Shown: piece after piece, positions 44,923-54,251 of the stretch
Numbering within the stretch: position 1 is the stretch's first letter
How the letters are laid out: each line of letters starts with the position of its first letter
Assembly: GCA_021399445.1 (NCBI GenBank)
Contig: JAJTUQ010000004.1
Location: 6,014,001 to 6,078,000, forward strand
Source: Xylogone sp. PMI_703
Taxonomy: Eukaryota; Ascomycota; Leotiomycetes
Direction: 5' to 3'
Length of the DNA stretch: 64,000 nt
The notes under the pieces: model-generated
What the model was told of the DNA's origin: nothing
Seen by the model: only the letters and a program-made list of their open reading frames with translations
Databases searched by the model: none
Made by a program: the position numbers and the translations under genes

Positions 44923-45528
44923 TAGACTTGTTCGTGTGCGCTTGAGATGCAGGAATACTGCTGGAATTGGCGTCGATATTTTTTTTTACATCTTAGCATA
45001 TTTAGGAATCTATTTAGGTACATATATACGAGAGATCTCGCAATAGGCAGCCACTCTGGAGTTGCCCTAATTAATGATATAGTTTATTTCTTGGAGCAAA
45101 TATTTCGAGTTCCAAACTTCCCTTTAGTACTTTCTCATCCAGATTTCTCAAGATACGTACCGATTAGTGCATGGCATCAGACCAGCCCTGGGTAACAGTG
45201 TCCCTTAGAGGAGTGGGTCCGCTGTTCAGTGACTCCTTCCAGAAGGGCAAGCGGACGGTAGGCCTCGGCCTCGGCTCTGTAACGTCTGGGTGAACAGCCA
45301 CTGGGGAGTGTCCTTCACTCATTAATTAGGGGATGCTTAAATCCACTTGACGATTTCTTATGGGTACACTTAAATGCACACCAATTTGTCCGATGCCGGA
45401 GGAAATGTGCACAACACAACTGTAAGCGCTTGCATAGATTTATATTAACCAAAGCAATCCGTACTGATCAGTTACATTACAGCCTTAGATCTAATTTCTA
45501 ATATACGGGGTGTTACAGTATAAGTTAC
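44923..45528. other. Flank of the CoA kinase gene and start of a repeat-rich pocket
   Basis: 3' UTR of the kinase, then AT-rich sequence. 45332-45350 (atgcttaaatccacttgac) matches 31137-31155, and a weaker resemblance continues for about 40 more bases (tttctta, cactt, ccgatg). The open frame 44947-45195 is not convincing. Confidence 0.4.
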
Positions 45529-45530
45529 TC

Positions 45531-45590
45531 TACAGTACACAGCCCATACAGTACACAGCCCATACAGTGCGGTACAGCCCATACCGTAGG
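45531..45590. repeat. Short tandem repeat, 16-bp unit
   Basis: Two perfect copies of tacagtacacagccca (45531-45546, 45547-45562) followed by a degenerate 19-bp copy (tacagtgcggtacagccca) and a partial one. Part of the repeat pocket next to the 117-bp dispersed repeat. Confidence 0.8.
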
Positions 45591-45722
45591 CCTATAAGGC
45601 CCTGCAAGCCGAAGCCGAAGCCTTGTAGCGCCTGAATGCCTTAGGTCGACGAGCTTTGAGTGCTTTGGCCGTCGATTACCTCTGTGTTTTGAGCTAGTTA
45701 TAATTAAATAACTTAATATACT

Positions 45723-45839
45723 GTCGGTTCACACGGGAACGCGGTAACTAATCGTACGCAACGCACGCCCGATATTAGGGGGTATTGCGGGTGTTGATTC
45801 AGGTACGAAGATTCTAAGTGTAGGCGTAGCCTACGAAAG
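45723..45839 (+). repeat. 117-bp dispersed repeat, copy B
   Basis: Same length and ends as copy A at 31011-31127; six differences. It keeps C or G at all four transition sites where copy A has T or A, so it is the less decayed copy. The near-palindrome gtaggcgtagcctac is perfect here. Confidence 0.85.
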
Positions 45840-46002
45840 CTTGAAGATTCGAGCTTGGCGGAGGAACCTTCCACGTGAGTACATTGGGCGGCCTTTTCCC
45901 TTTTCTGGAACTCCTACATAACCTTAGCCGTCACCCTGCCATCACCTAATCAACACTTATCACACTACACTAAACGTCGATAGTGCTATTTATTAGTTCG
46001 CT

Positions 46003-46436
46003 ATGTCTTCGCCTGGGATAACGACTATGACTAAGTTCCAACTTCCTATTGAAGATGATATTTCCGATGTCTGGAATCTAACGGCTGAAAAGACTGATTT
46101 TGTGAAGAAGTGGAAGGGAATATTGAAGCTTATGCATGATGCGCCTGGATTTGCGGAAGGCGAATAAGGCCGGATAGTCGAGCGTCCTGAGACGGTTCTT
46201 CTTGTTATCGGTAATATTTTCTCTCCTAGTTGCTCATTCTTTTTATGATACTCAGTCTTGGAAACTTTCTCCGGTCGCCCCGTAAAAGGAAATTGCAAGG
46301 TTTGTTAGACTAGACATCTGTATACTTGCTAAAGGAATTTCGTAACTCAGCTGTACATCCTGAGTATATCACAGCCTTATGTGCAGCAACATTGAACAAG
46401 CCAGTCTCATATGATGTCGTATTTCGTCATCTTTAA
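46003..46436 (+). pseudogene. Broken ABM/dimeric alpha-beta barrel-like gene
   Basis: ATG at 46003 opens a frame (MSSPGITTMTKFQLPIED, VWKG-like KKWKGILKLMHDAPGF) interrupted by TAA at 46165-46167 and continuing GRIVERPETVLLVI. This matches the layout of small fungal ABM-type proteins, where the pattern is roughly PGFxxAYWGRxVENPxxVxLLIDW. An intron-like stretch (about 46210-46255) and a tail up to 46436 follow. The TAA falls at the tryptophan/tyrosine position of that pattern. Function in relatives is mostly unknown. Confidence 0.5.
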
Positions 46437-46559
46437 GTGCAAAAGTATAAAAGTTATCCTTTTATCCGCAAAGTATATTTTACCGCTCCAGTATCGCCAG
46501 TAGTAATAAAGTCAGTAAAATAGATAGAAAGTATTCACGAAATATCACTCTCCAGTTAT

Positions 46560-48255
46560 ACAAAACGTATTACCGTAGACGGAAAATCAGTCGTTAAATA
46601 CGACTCGAGTCGGCCTGGTTATGTAGCTACAACTGTGGTGATAGGATAGAAATTGGAAACAGAGATCATTAACGGTGTAAAAATGCAGGTTTCAATATGG
46701 ATTCACTACTGGACAAGCCCCGAAAAGGAAAACGATGACAAGAATACAGAAGTTGAGCTACGTATATTTAGGATGGTTAATCCAACTTACTTAGAGGCTT
46801 GGGAGAAGAGAATACGCAATGCGGGGGTTGTCTTTTAGACCGAAGAGCACTGAGGAAGTTTCTATATGGACAAACCCTACAAGCATGGAACACAACTAGG
46901 CTTAGACGATAATGGGTTCCTGCTGAATAATCCATTTGCGAATGAACCATCGGTTGTGAAGCTCCTAGAAGGTCAGAGGTAGTGTAAGTTGGATAATTTG
47001 TACAGCCCAACCAACATCGGCCCGCCTCCGGGCAATAACCCTAGTTCTATCCATATCTCTATGGGTTCTCCCAACCCTAAGTGACTGTAGACACTTATAT
47101 CCCATCAATTACGGCGGCGGAGGAGGAGGAGGGGGAGGGGAGGGGGAGGCTGTATTGGCCCTGGCTGCGGTGGTGGAAGCGGCGGTGGAAATGGAGATAA
47201 CTGCGTTGGAGAGGGTTGTGAAGATGAAAATGAATCTAGCTAGACAAGTAAGTCTTCATAATGCAGAATTAATGCCTTCGTGCTCAAGGACTTTACTCTG
47301 ACGCTGCGGAATATGAAGCAAATAGCAGTACTTCAACCAGCTCCACAGCTTCTATACCTCCTGGTATCACATTATCCCCATGTCCATGGTCACTTGCAAC
47401 TACCGATACTCCAGCTAGGGCTACATCAATTGCAAATGCTCAGAAAAGTTTTCTATCGAGTCTGTATGCAAATGATCCTCATCCTGCGGGGTCAACAAGT
47501 TTTCCAAGCTGGAATCTCACTGGGCCAGCTGGCAGCCCGAGTACAACTTCCACAAAGACTACAACTCATACGACATTGAGTACCAAGACTACTACCACTA
47601 CGACCAAAACAACACCTGCTTATCCAACTAACACAGCCGTTGACGTGGGCGGTGCCTACTGCTTTGGCCCTGACCAAGGTAACTATGTCGACTTCACACA
47701 ATCTCAAGGACAAGATGTAGTTAAAAGTTTCCGCTCCGAAGGTTACGTGCTAGAGCTAGATAATACTTATGGCCAAGTCCAAGAGGTTATGGAGGGTGGA
47801 TATAATGCTGTCGCCTCTGCCAGCTGGGCACCTGACCAAACTGGTTGCAGTACCATAGCTCCGTTTCCGTTCAACGATGTACCACAGGCGTGCATGCACT
47901 TCTGAGACCTCGACTATTACTGTGCCGATGAAGGTAGCAATGATCCATCAAGCTTTGGTGGTACATACGTTTTGAAACTTCCTGACTCAAGTGGCTGTAT
48001 GTTGCTGAGCATATATGCTTTTTCAACTGCAAGTAATGCGTTACTACTGCCGGATGTTAGTGATGTTAGAGGAGGGCCGCGTTTATATAACACTACAACT
48101 CCCGAAGAAAGCATAACGGGACTGAGTGTGCTGGAGCAGAATGCAACGCTTGCGCAAGAGCTCGTGTCTAATGATACAAGTGGAGCGAATACTAGCCAGC
48201 TGTTGAATCAGTCGATGATTGTTCAATTATTTCATAATTCTATGGGTAGAGACTA
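46560..48255 (+). pseudogene. Decayed gene for a Gly/Thr-rich secreted protein
   Basis: A chain of open segments with clear coding character: a beta-rich part with ITVDGKSVVKYDS and INGVKMQVSIWIHYWTSPE (46563-46838), a Gly tract followed by GGCIGPGCGGGSGGG (about 47110-47200), a Ser/Thr-rich linker (TTSTKTTTHTT), and a Cys-bearing domain with GAYCFGPDQGNYVDF and LDYYCADEGSN (to 48255). Stops fall inside, notably TGA at 47903-47905 where CGA would fit. The layout is like the C-terminal part of large secreted proteins such as some class V GH18 chitinases, but no catalytic domain is present and I do not assign a family. The 5' part is missing. Confidence 0.5.
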
Positions 48256-48769
48256 GCTTTTAAATATAACACTATTAAATAATGTTTGAGCTAGTGCACG
48301 CCGAATAGTAGTCCTGAACTGCACTGTGCCATCATTTAGACTTTGGCTAATTCTTAAACCCACACCTTCCTACTTAGCCCTACAAGATATCAACGTAGGC
48401 TGGCAGCCGTAGAGTATTACCTCAGCGCTGGCAATGGGTTTTACTACTGCTAATGATACTATCTTGTTCAACCCGGAGCAGATAAGGATACTATTTCATA
48501 TTAGTATGACTATTGATGGCCAAATCAAATATTCATAGTTCATGATCGTTTTTAATACTGACTGTTTAATTCTGTAAGTCGAATGATCTAACGGTAAGGC
48601 TGTTACTGGAAAAGATGCATTGGCCATGAGCATAATATATATGAAGTACTAAAGTTATATTCCTTATGCTGTGTAAACTGCATTAAGGTAAAAGGACTAT
48701 AATTGCATCGAAATTGGAGTTAACTCATCAGCGGATCACTACTATCAAATCGATGAAGCTAAAAACCAC
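48256..48769. other. AT-rich gap
   Basis: About 510 bases between the decayed secreted-protein gene and the sugar porter 3' end. Nothing recognisable. Confidence 0.45.
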
Positions 48770-50438
48770 TCAGTTCTTTTCCTTCTCCTGGGCCGGGGCT
48801 TGTATCTCATATGCATCAACATGTTCTGAGGCAAACTTCCTGGCAGACACCTTCCGCAAAAAGAGGATATCCAACTCCTCATATGTGCGACCCTTGGGCT
48901 CGGGAAGACGGAAATACGACCAGACGAACATTATCAATGCGGTGCCTCCCCAGAAGAAACCCGTCTTTCCAGATGCGTTCCACGCAGTGGGGTTCATGAA
49001 ATACGGCTCGATGACCTGGGAAACGATGTTTATGATCTGATATGAAGTACGAGCTAGGGAAACCGTCAATGGTCGAAGACGGACGGAGGAGGTTTCAGAG
49101 ACAATCGCGTATGCGACGGGGCCGACGGTTAGGGAGTACGCCAGGAGCCAGAAGATGCAAAATCCAGCCTCAACCCATATTGCGCTTTTGGATGAAGACG
49201 CGGCGTTTATGATACCGATGATGAGCAGTGTTGCGCACAGAATGCCCTGACCAGTCACATATAACGTCCTTCGGCCAAAGTGAGTAATCAAGAACCAGGA
49301 GCAAATCGTGCCCAGGAACGCAATAGCAGTTCCGCCGAGGTTGAGTTGATATGCATGGTCAACGCTCATTCCGCCAGTGGTGAAGAAATAGCTTGGTGAA
49401 TACGCAAACGAGCTTCCAGAGAGAATCTGCCCCAGAAAGGCTATACAACAAATCTCCGTGCGGCGGAGATCGACACCCTTGAAGCATTCCAAGTATGTTG
49501 TACCCTCTGTGATCTGAGACTCCATTTTCACCGTATGTACTATCATGGCAAGCTGGCCGTTGATTTGGTCCTCAGTTTTCGATCCTCCCAAGCGACGTAA
49601 GTTATGCTTGGCATCATCCACACGGTCCTTGCGGACAAGATACCAGGGGCTTTCTGGAGCGAAGAAACACACCACCATAAGAGGCAGAGGCCAGATCCAC
49701 TGGATGGCGAAGGGAATGCGGTAAGCCCATTGATCCTGGCGGTGAATCAGCCCTTCAAGGACTCCAGCTGCGATGAACTGGCCGATGGCCCAGCACAGGT
49801 TGACGTAGGTTGTGAGATATCCTCGCAGGTTCGTTGGACAGACTTCGGAGGCGTACGAAGGACCGACAATGGCGAAGACTCCCCAGGAGAGACCGCACAG
49901 AATTTGACCCACGAGAAGGACGGCAGGAGAGTTGGCAAAAAAGACGATGAAGATGAAGGCATTCATGAAGAAGAGTGCTCCAATCATGACCCATCGGTAG
50001 CCAAACTTCGATATGAGATAGCCGTTTAGAATACCCCCTAATCATCACCAGAATAGTCAGCAAGAAAAGACGCGTAAAAACGAAAGTCCTGATATACATA
50101 CCAAAGACCGTTCCTACGGTACTACCCATATTCAAACCTGACTGCCACGGCGTTGACACCTGGTATCCAATCTTTCCACCGTAATCATGGCCGTACTTCT
50201 TCGCGAACTGCGGGTAGCCAAAGAAATTGCCCATCAGGATCGTATCGTAGCCCTCCATGACGATACTCATAGAGATCAGCATGGACCAGAAGACGGCCTT
50301 GCGGTTCTCACTCAGGGCCTGGAACAGCGTCTGCGCGTGCTCTTCGTCCGAGGCATGTTTGGCGTCGACAATGGCGCCGTGGCCGAGGGTATCTTCGAGG
50401 TGCGTGGCTGCCGACTTTTCGAGATGAGTTTCAGCCAT
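48770..50438 (-). CDS. MFS sugar porter (alpha-glucoside/maltose permease-like)
   Basis: Plasma-membrane 12-TM proton-coupled sugar importer, about 530 residues. Exon 1 (from MAETHLEKS) includes SMSIVMEGYDTILMGNFFG, the TM1 region of fungal alpha-glucoside permeases; an intron (about 50035-50105) joins VFGG to ILNGYLISKFGYRW. Sugar-porter motifs: PESPWYLVRKDR at the end of TM6, FGRRTLYVTGQ in the central loop second half, and LPEPKGRTYEELDILF after TM12. Length and motifs suggest uptake of oligosaccharides rather than hexose only; the exact sugar is not predictable. The next gene is a GH31 hydrolase, 1 kb further on the same strand, which suggests joint use. Confidence 0.9.
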
Positions 50439-51437
50439 TGTGAATTGGGAAGGAAAGAAAAGCTGGGTTTCCTGGAAAAGAACGCGAATTACTTCGCCAG
50501 CCAATGCAGGACAGAATAAACTGCTCCCACTTCTCCAGGGGGATAGCGATGGGATGGGGAGCAAACGATGGAGACTTTATAGTGATAGGGCCAATCGCCT
50601 TTAAAGAACGTTTATTGAAGCAGGTGAGTTAATGAGCTGGCTGGACCGTACGACTCTGGGTCTTCCCTCCCCCCATGAAGAAAGCATCCATGGAAAACGC
50701 CAAGAAGAGTCGAAAATGCGGAGAGCGTCGCGAGGTGCGATCAGCCACCACCCCCAGGTCGATTAATCATAGGCGTGACAGGCGTGACAAGCTACCACTG
50801 GAGAAAGTCAGCAAGGTCTCCAAGATGGGTAAATTACAATTAGGCTATTTCCGGTGTCGTTTTGCTGTGGTTTACGACTGGCTGTGAGTGCTGGAGAATT
50901 GTTGTAGTCCGGTGGTTCGCAATGGTCTTTTCCTTGGTGAGAACTGTGAACTCCGCGCCACATAGTTCTCCGCCCCATCGGAGGTTATGGCATACCAAGC
51001 TCGAGCCAAGTTGTAGGGATGCGCCAGTCTAAGCAAAACCATCAAATCGACATTTTGAAATTTTGACGTTTTGACGTTTTGAATTTTTGAATGGTTGGAA
51101 GTGCTGGGGATGGTGACTGGGGCGCTTACAACTTGGTTACAGTCATGAGGCAGGATGTAAGTTGCCCTGTAACTTATTGGATGATTGCTTATTCAAAGAA
51201 TTCGAACTGATAGGTCGAATATGATCTGAGTCTTGTTCTTTTGAGATTCGTGATCTCTCCATAGGTAGTAAGAATGTGGTATAGAATCAAGATGGGGAAA
51301 TACATACAAAAGTAGCCATACAGCTGAAAGATATAAATGGTAAGATTAATGTATATTATTTAAAGACGTTTTGAGTTTGAATTAACTAAAGCATAACCAA
51401 TAACCAAGTACAATCTATGGTTTCTTGTGCGCCCGTT
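50439..51437. other. Gap between sugar porter and GH31
   Basis: 1 kb: promoter of the sugar porter on the left, 3' UTR of the GH31 gene on the right. A run of ttttgacgttttgaa-type words at 51050-51085 forms a short imperfect tandem (unit about 10 bp, ttttgacg). No gene. Confidence 0.45.
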
Positions 51438-53525
51438 CTACAGCTTTACCAGTACCGGCATATGCTCGATCGGTGCCTCAACCGTCACAGTCTGACCACC
51501 ATCAAACTCTCCAGCGTATTCATCCTTTGTGTCCCCGATTTTCAATAATGCCCATCTTGCGCCCTTGGGAAGATAGGCCTTCCGCTTCCTCATGCCCGGC
51601 TCCAAGATTGGTGCGCACAAGTACTTGTCACCAAACATGTACTGATCTTCGAATTCTCTTGCCCAGCATGCCTCATCTTGGGGAAACTCCAAAAACATCG
51701 TTCGGATGACGGGCGTCCCTTTTTCGCTTGCTTCCTTCATCAACCCGCGCGTGTAGTCCCTTATTCGCTCTCGGAATTTCATGTGCTTGACCAAGATGGG
51801 ATAATTCTCGGCGCCGAAGCTCCAGACTTCATTATCAGCGCCGCTCCGGCAGTCGCTTCCTCCACCCTCACCAAATTTGGGCTGAATAGGTTCTCGATTG
51901 CCATGCAGCCGCATGACAGGACAAAAGGTGCCCCATTGAAACCACCGTACCAATAGCTCACGGAACTCTGGGTCTTTAGTCACGCCGCCATGGAAGCCCC
52001 CGATATCTGTTGTCCACCAAGGAATACCAGCCATGCCCATGTTTAGACCTGCTGCGAGCTGGTTCCTGAAACTACTCCACGAGCTCGCGATATCACCGCT
52101 CCATACCAGTGTGGCATACCGCTGAGAGCCAGCCCATGCACATCGAATGAGATTCAAGATACCGTCTTGTCCACCCAGCTTCTGACCTGCAGCTAGCTGA
52201 CCCTCATAGAAAGCTTGAGCGTAATTCACTGGGTATATGTTCCCAATGCTTGAGGTACTGCCCTTCCAGTATCGATAGTTATCGAAGTCATAGACAGTAT
52301 ACTCGGGCTCAGCCTCGTCCAGCCAGAAACAGCGTATTCCCTTGTCAAAGTAGTTTTTCTTCGCCACTTCCCAGATATACTTCCTTGTGTCCGGATTAGT
52401 AAAATCAGCATGTACCGTATTCCCCATGAAGTCCATTGCGATGTGGTACCCTCGATCCGTGCGTATGAGATATCCTTTCTCGTACATCTCTGCAAAATTC
52501 TCGCTGCGTTTATCCACGGTGGGCCAGATAGAAATAAGGATTTTGATACCCAGGCCATCAAGCTCCTTGATCATGGCATCGGGATCGGGCCAGAATTGCG
52601 GATCGAACTTCCACTCGCCTTGGAGCGGCCAATGGAAGAAATCTATCACAATGACATCTAGAGGGAGCTTTCTCTTCTTATACTCCCGGGCAACTGTCAA
52701 TAATTGATCTTGTGTCTGGTATCGTAACTTGCACTGCCAGAAGCCAAGCCCGTATTCTGGCATCATTGGTGCATGGCCGGAGACGTCTGCGTACCGGGAC
52801 ATGATCTCCTTCGGGGTCTCGCCCACAACAATCCAGAAGTTAAGTACAGTTGTTGACGTTGCCTCGAAGCTCATGATATTTCGCCCTAGAACTGCACGGC
52901 CAACTGAAGGATTATTCCAGAGCAAGCCATATCCCAGGCTGCTTACCAGGAATGGGACGCTTGCTTGGGAATTTCTCTGAGCCAGCTCGATATCCAGTCC
53001 CTTGAGGTCAAGATAGGGCTGTTGATACTGGCCCATGCCGTATAGTTTTTCGTCCTGTGACTGTGACTCGAGACGGTAGGTGAGGTGATAGTCGGACGTG
53101 CCCATGCCGCGAGGTTTGAATTCTCGTGCTGCTATTTCCAACGCTGAAGTCTTGGGATCGAACACATCAATTCGGTTTCGAGAGTATTCCTCCAGTATTT
53201 GCTTTCCTGTAACATTGTTCTTAATGGTGAGCTTCCCTAGAGCTGTCACCGAAGCTGTGATGGCTCCGTTGGTGATTGAGCCGGGTTCGATCTTCTGCGG
53301 AGGCTCAAATATGCTCGCATGCGGGCCTTGTAGGATCGGCTGGTAAGATGGAATACTGATGGTTGGCTTCAATTGAGGGACTTCTTGCGATAATGCCCAG
53401 TTCTCTGCTGGGAATGTCGGAGCTTTGGTGCTGCGGACGCGGAAGGCATCAGGTCCCCAGGGCTCAATCTGGAGATGCTCGCCATTGTAGCGAAAGTTCA
53501 AGGCGTTATTCTCTGAATCAAGCAT
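51438..53525 (-). CDS. GH31 alpha-xylosidase/alpha-glucosidase
   Basis: 695 residues, single exon, no signal peptide, so probably cytosolic. Family 31 retaining hydrolase removing terminal alpha-linked xylose or glucose. N-terminal beta-sandwich (to about residue 240, with KLYGMGQYQQPYLDLKG), then the TIM barrel from EYGLGFWQCKLRYQTQDQLL. The catalytic nucleophile is the Asp in CFWLDEAEPE and the acid/base Asp lies in LVWSGDIASSW; the WTTDIGGF motif follows. The WLDEAEPE form is typical of the alpha-xylosidase branch. The ATG at 53525 is the first in frame. The promoter region is shared head-to-head with a second GH31 gene. Confidence 0.92.
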   Translation of the reverse strand: MLDSENNALNFRYNGEHLQIEPWGPDAFRVRSTKAPTFPAENWALSQEVPQLKPTISIPSYQPILQGPHASIFEPPQKIEPGSITNGAITASVTALGKLTIKNNVTGKQILEEYSRNRIDVFDPKTSALEIAAREFKPRGMGTSDYHLTYRLESQSQDEKLYGMGQYQQPYLDLKGLDIELAQRNSQASVPFLVSSLGYGLLWNNPSVGRAVLGRNIMSFEATSTTVLNFWIVVGETPKEIMSRYADVSGHAPMMPEYGLGFWQCKLRYQTQDQLLTVAREYKKRKLPLDVIVIDFFHWPLQGEWKFDPQFWPDPDAMIKELDGLGIKILISIWPTVDKRSENFAEMYEKGYLIRTDRGYHIAMDFMGNTVHADFTNPDTRKYIWEVAKKNYFDKGIRCFWLDEAEPEYTVYDFDNYRYWKGSTSSIGNIYPVNYAQAFYEGQLAAGQKLGGQDGILNLIRCAWAGSQRYATLVWSGDIASSWSSFRNQLAAGLNMGMAGIPWWTTDIGGFHGGVTKDPEFRELLVRWFQWGTFCPVMRLHGNREPIQPKFGEGGGSDCRSGADNEVWSFGAENYPILVKHMKFRERIRDYTRGLMKEASEKGTPVIRTMFLEFPQDEACWAREFEDQYMFGDKYLCAPILEPGMRKRKAYLPKGARWALLKIGDTKDEYAGEFDGGQTVTVEAPIEHMPVLVKL

Positions 53526-54251
53526 CTTGTAGCTTCTGCTCTGCACAAGTAAGATCGTTTGAACAGGATAATTGAAAACAGCTCACAGTCACTCTTCTGA
53601 GCACTTCTCGCTGGGTGGCAGTTTCTCGTATAATGTACAGTTCAACACACCCCTCCTCCGCCCACAGGAGCTGCGAAGCGGGGCAGTTGCCTCTGCAGCT
53701 GCGTGTCTATCTAGTCGTGGACTTGAAGACCAGAAGCTCCACCTTTGAAATGCTTCCTCCCCGTCACCGGATCAAGCATGGGGTCGGATTACCATTTTGG
53801 GGATTGACTGGCGCCGGGAATTATTTCAATAGAAAGTAATGATTAATCGCCACATCGCTAACTCTGCAGGAACGAACAGGCTGCGTAGCGCCCGTCAGCA
53901 AGCCTCCGCAGGACATCTCCAGCGTAGTAATCCTCGGCCAACTCTCTGCATTAGCTACTGCTGCTACGTGAGAGCTTGACCCCGTTATACCGGCAGTCCC
54001 CGAACAGAAGATGCAGTGGACATTTAGGCAAAATACGAGCTCTGAGCCTCACCAGCTGTTTTACGGTATTTCAAGTGGATCCTCTCCATCACAGATAAGC
54101 TGTTGCAAGGTGAGCTTAGCTCGCCCGGCTGGGAGACTTAAGGGACCAGCTGCAGCAAGCTCTTTAGGCTTTCTTCCACCTTCTGAGCTCTCTTCTGCTC
54201 TTGAAAACCAATTTCCTACTTCCTGAGTCCTTTCCAGCTTAACAATTAAGT
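53526..54251. promoter_or_regulatory. Shared divergent promoter of two GH31 genes
   Basis: 726 bases between two start codons facing outwards. A GCGGGG word (53677-53682) fits the CreA carbon-repressor consensus SYGGRG, but single matches are expected by chance. No XlnR-type GGCTAA site was noticed. Confidence 0.45.

Noticed and set aside
43976..45275. Inverted 14-mers gccgaggccgaggc (43976-43989) and gcctcggcctcggc (45262-45275) flanking the dephospho-CoA kinase gene, as possible ends of a mobile element.
   Set aside because: They are short, internally repetitive words with no target duplication; the gene is a housekeeping gene. Probably coincidence or promoter elements.
47110..47165. Poly-glycine tract as an independent small protein or a GGA microsatellite only.
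   Set aside because: It sits in the same broken coding chain as the flanking segments and is best seen as a Gly-rich linker of the decayed gene.
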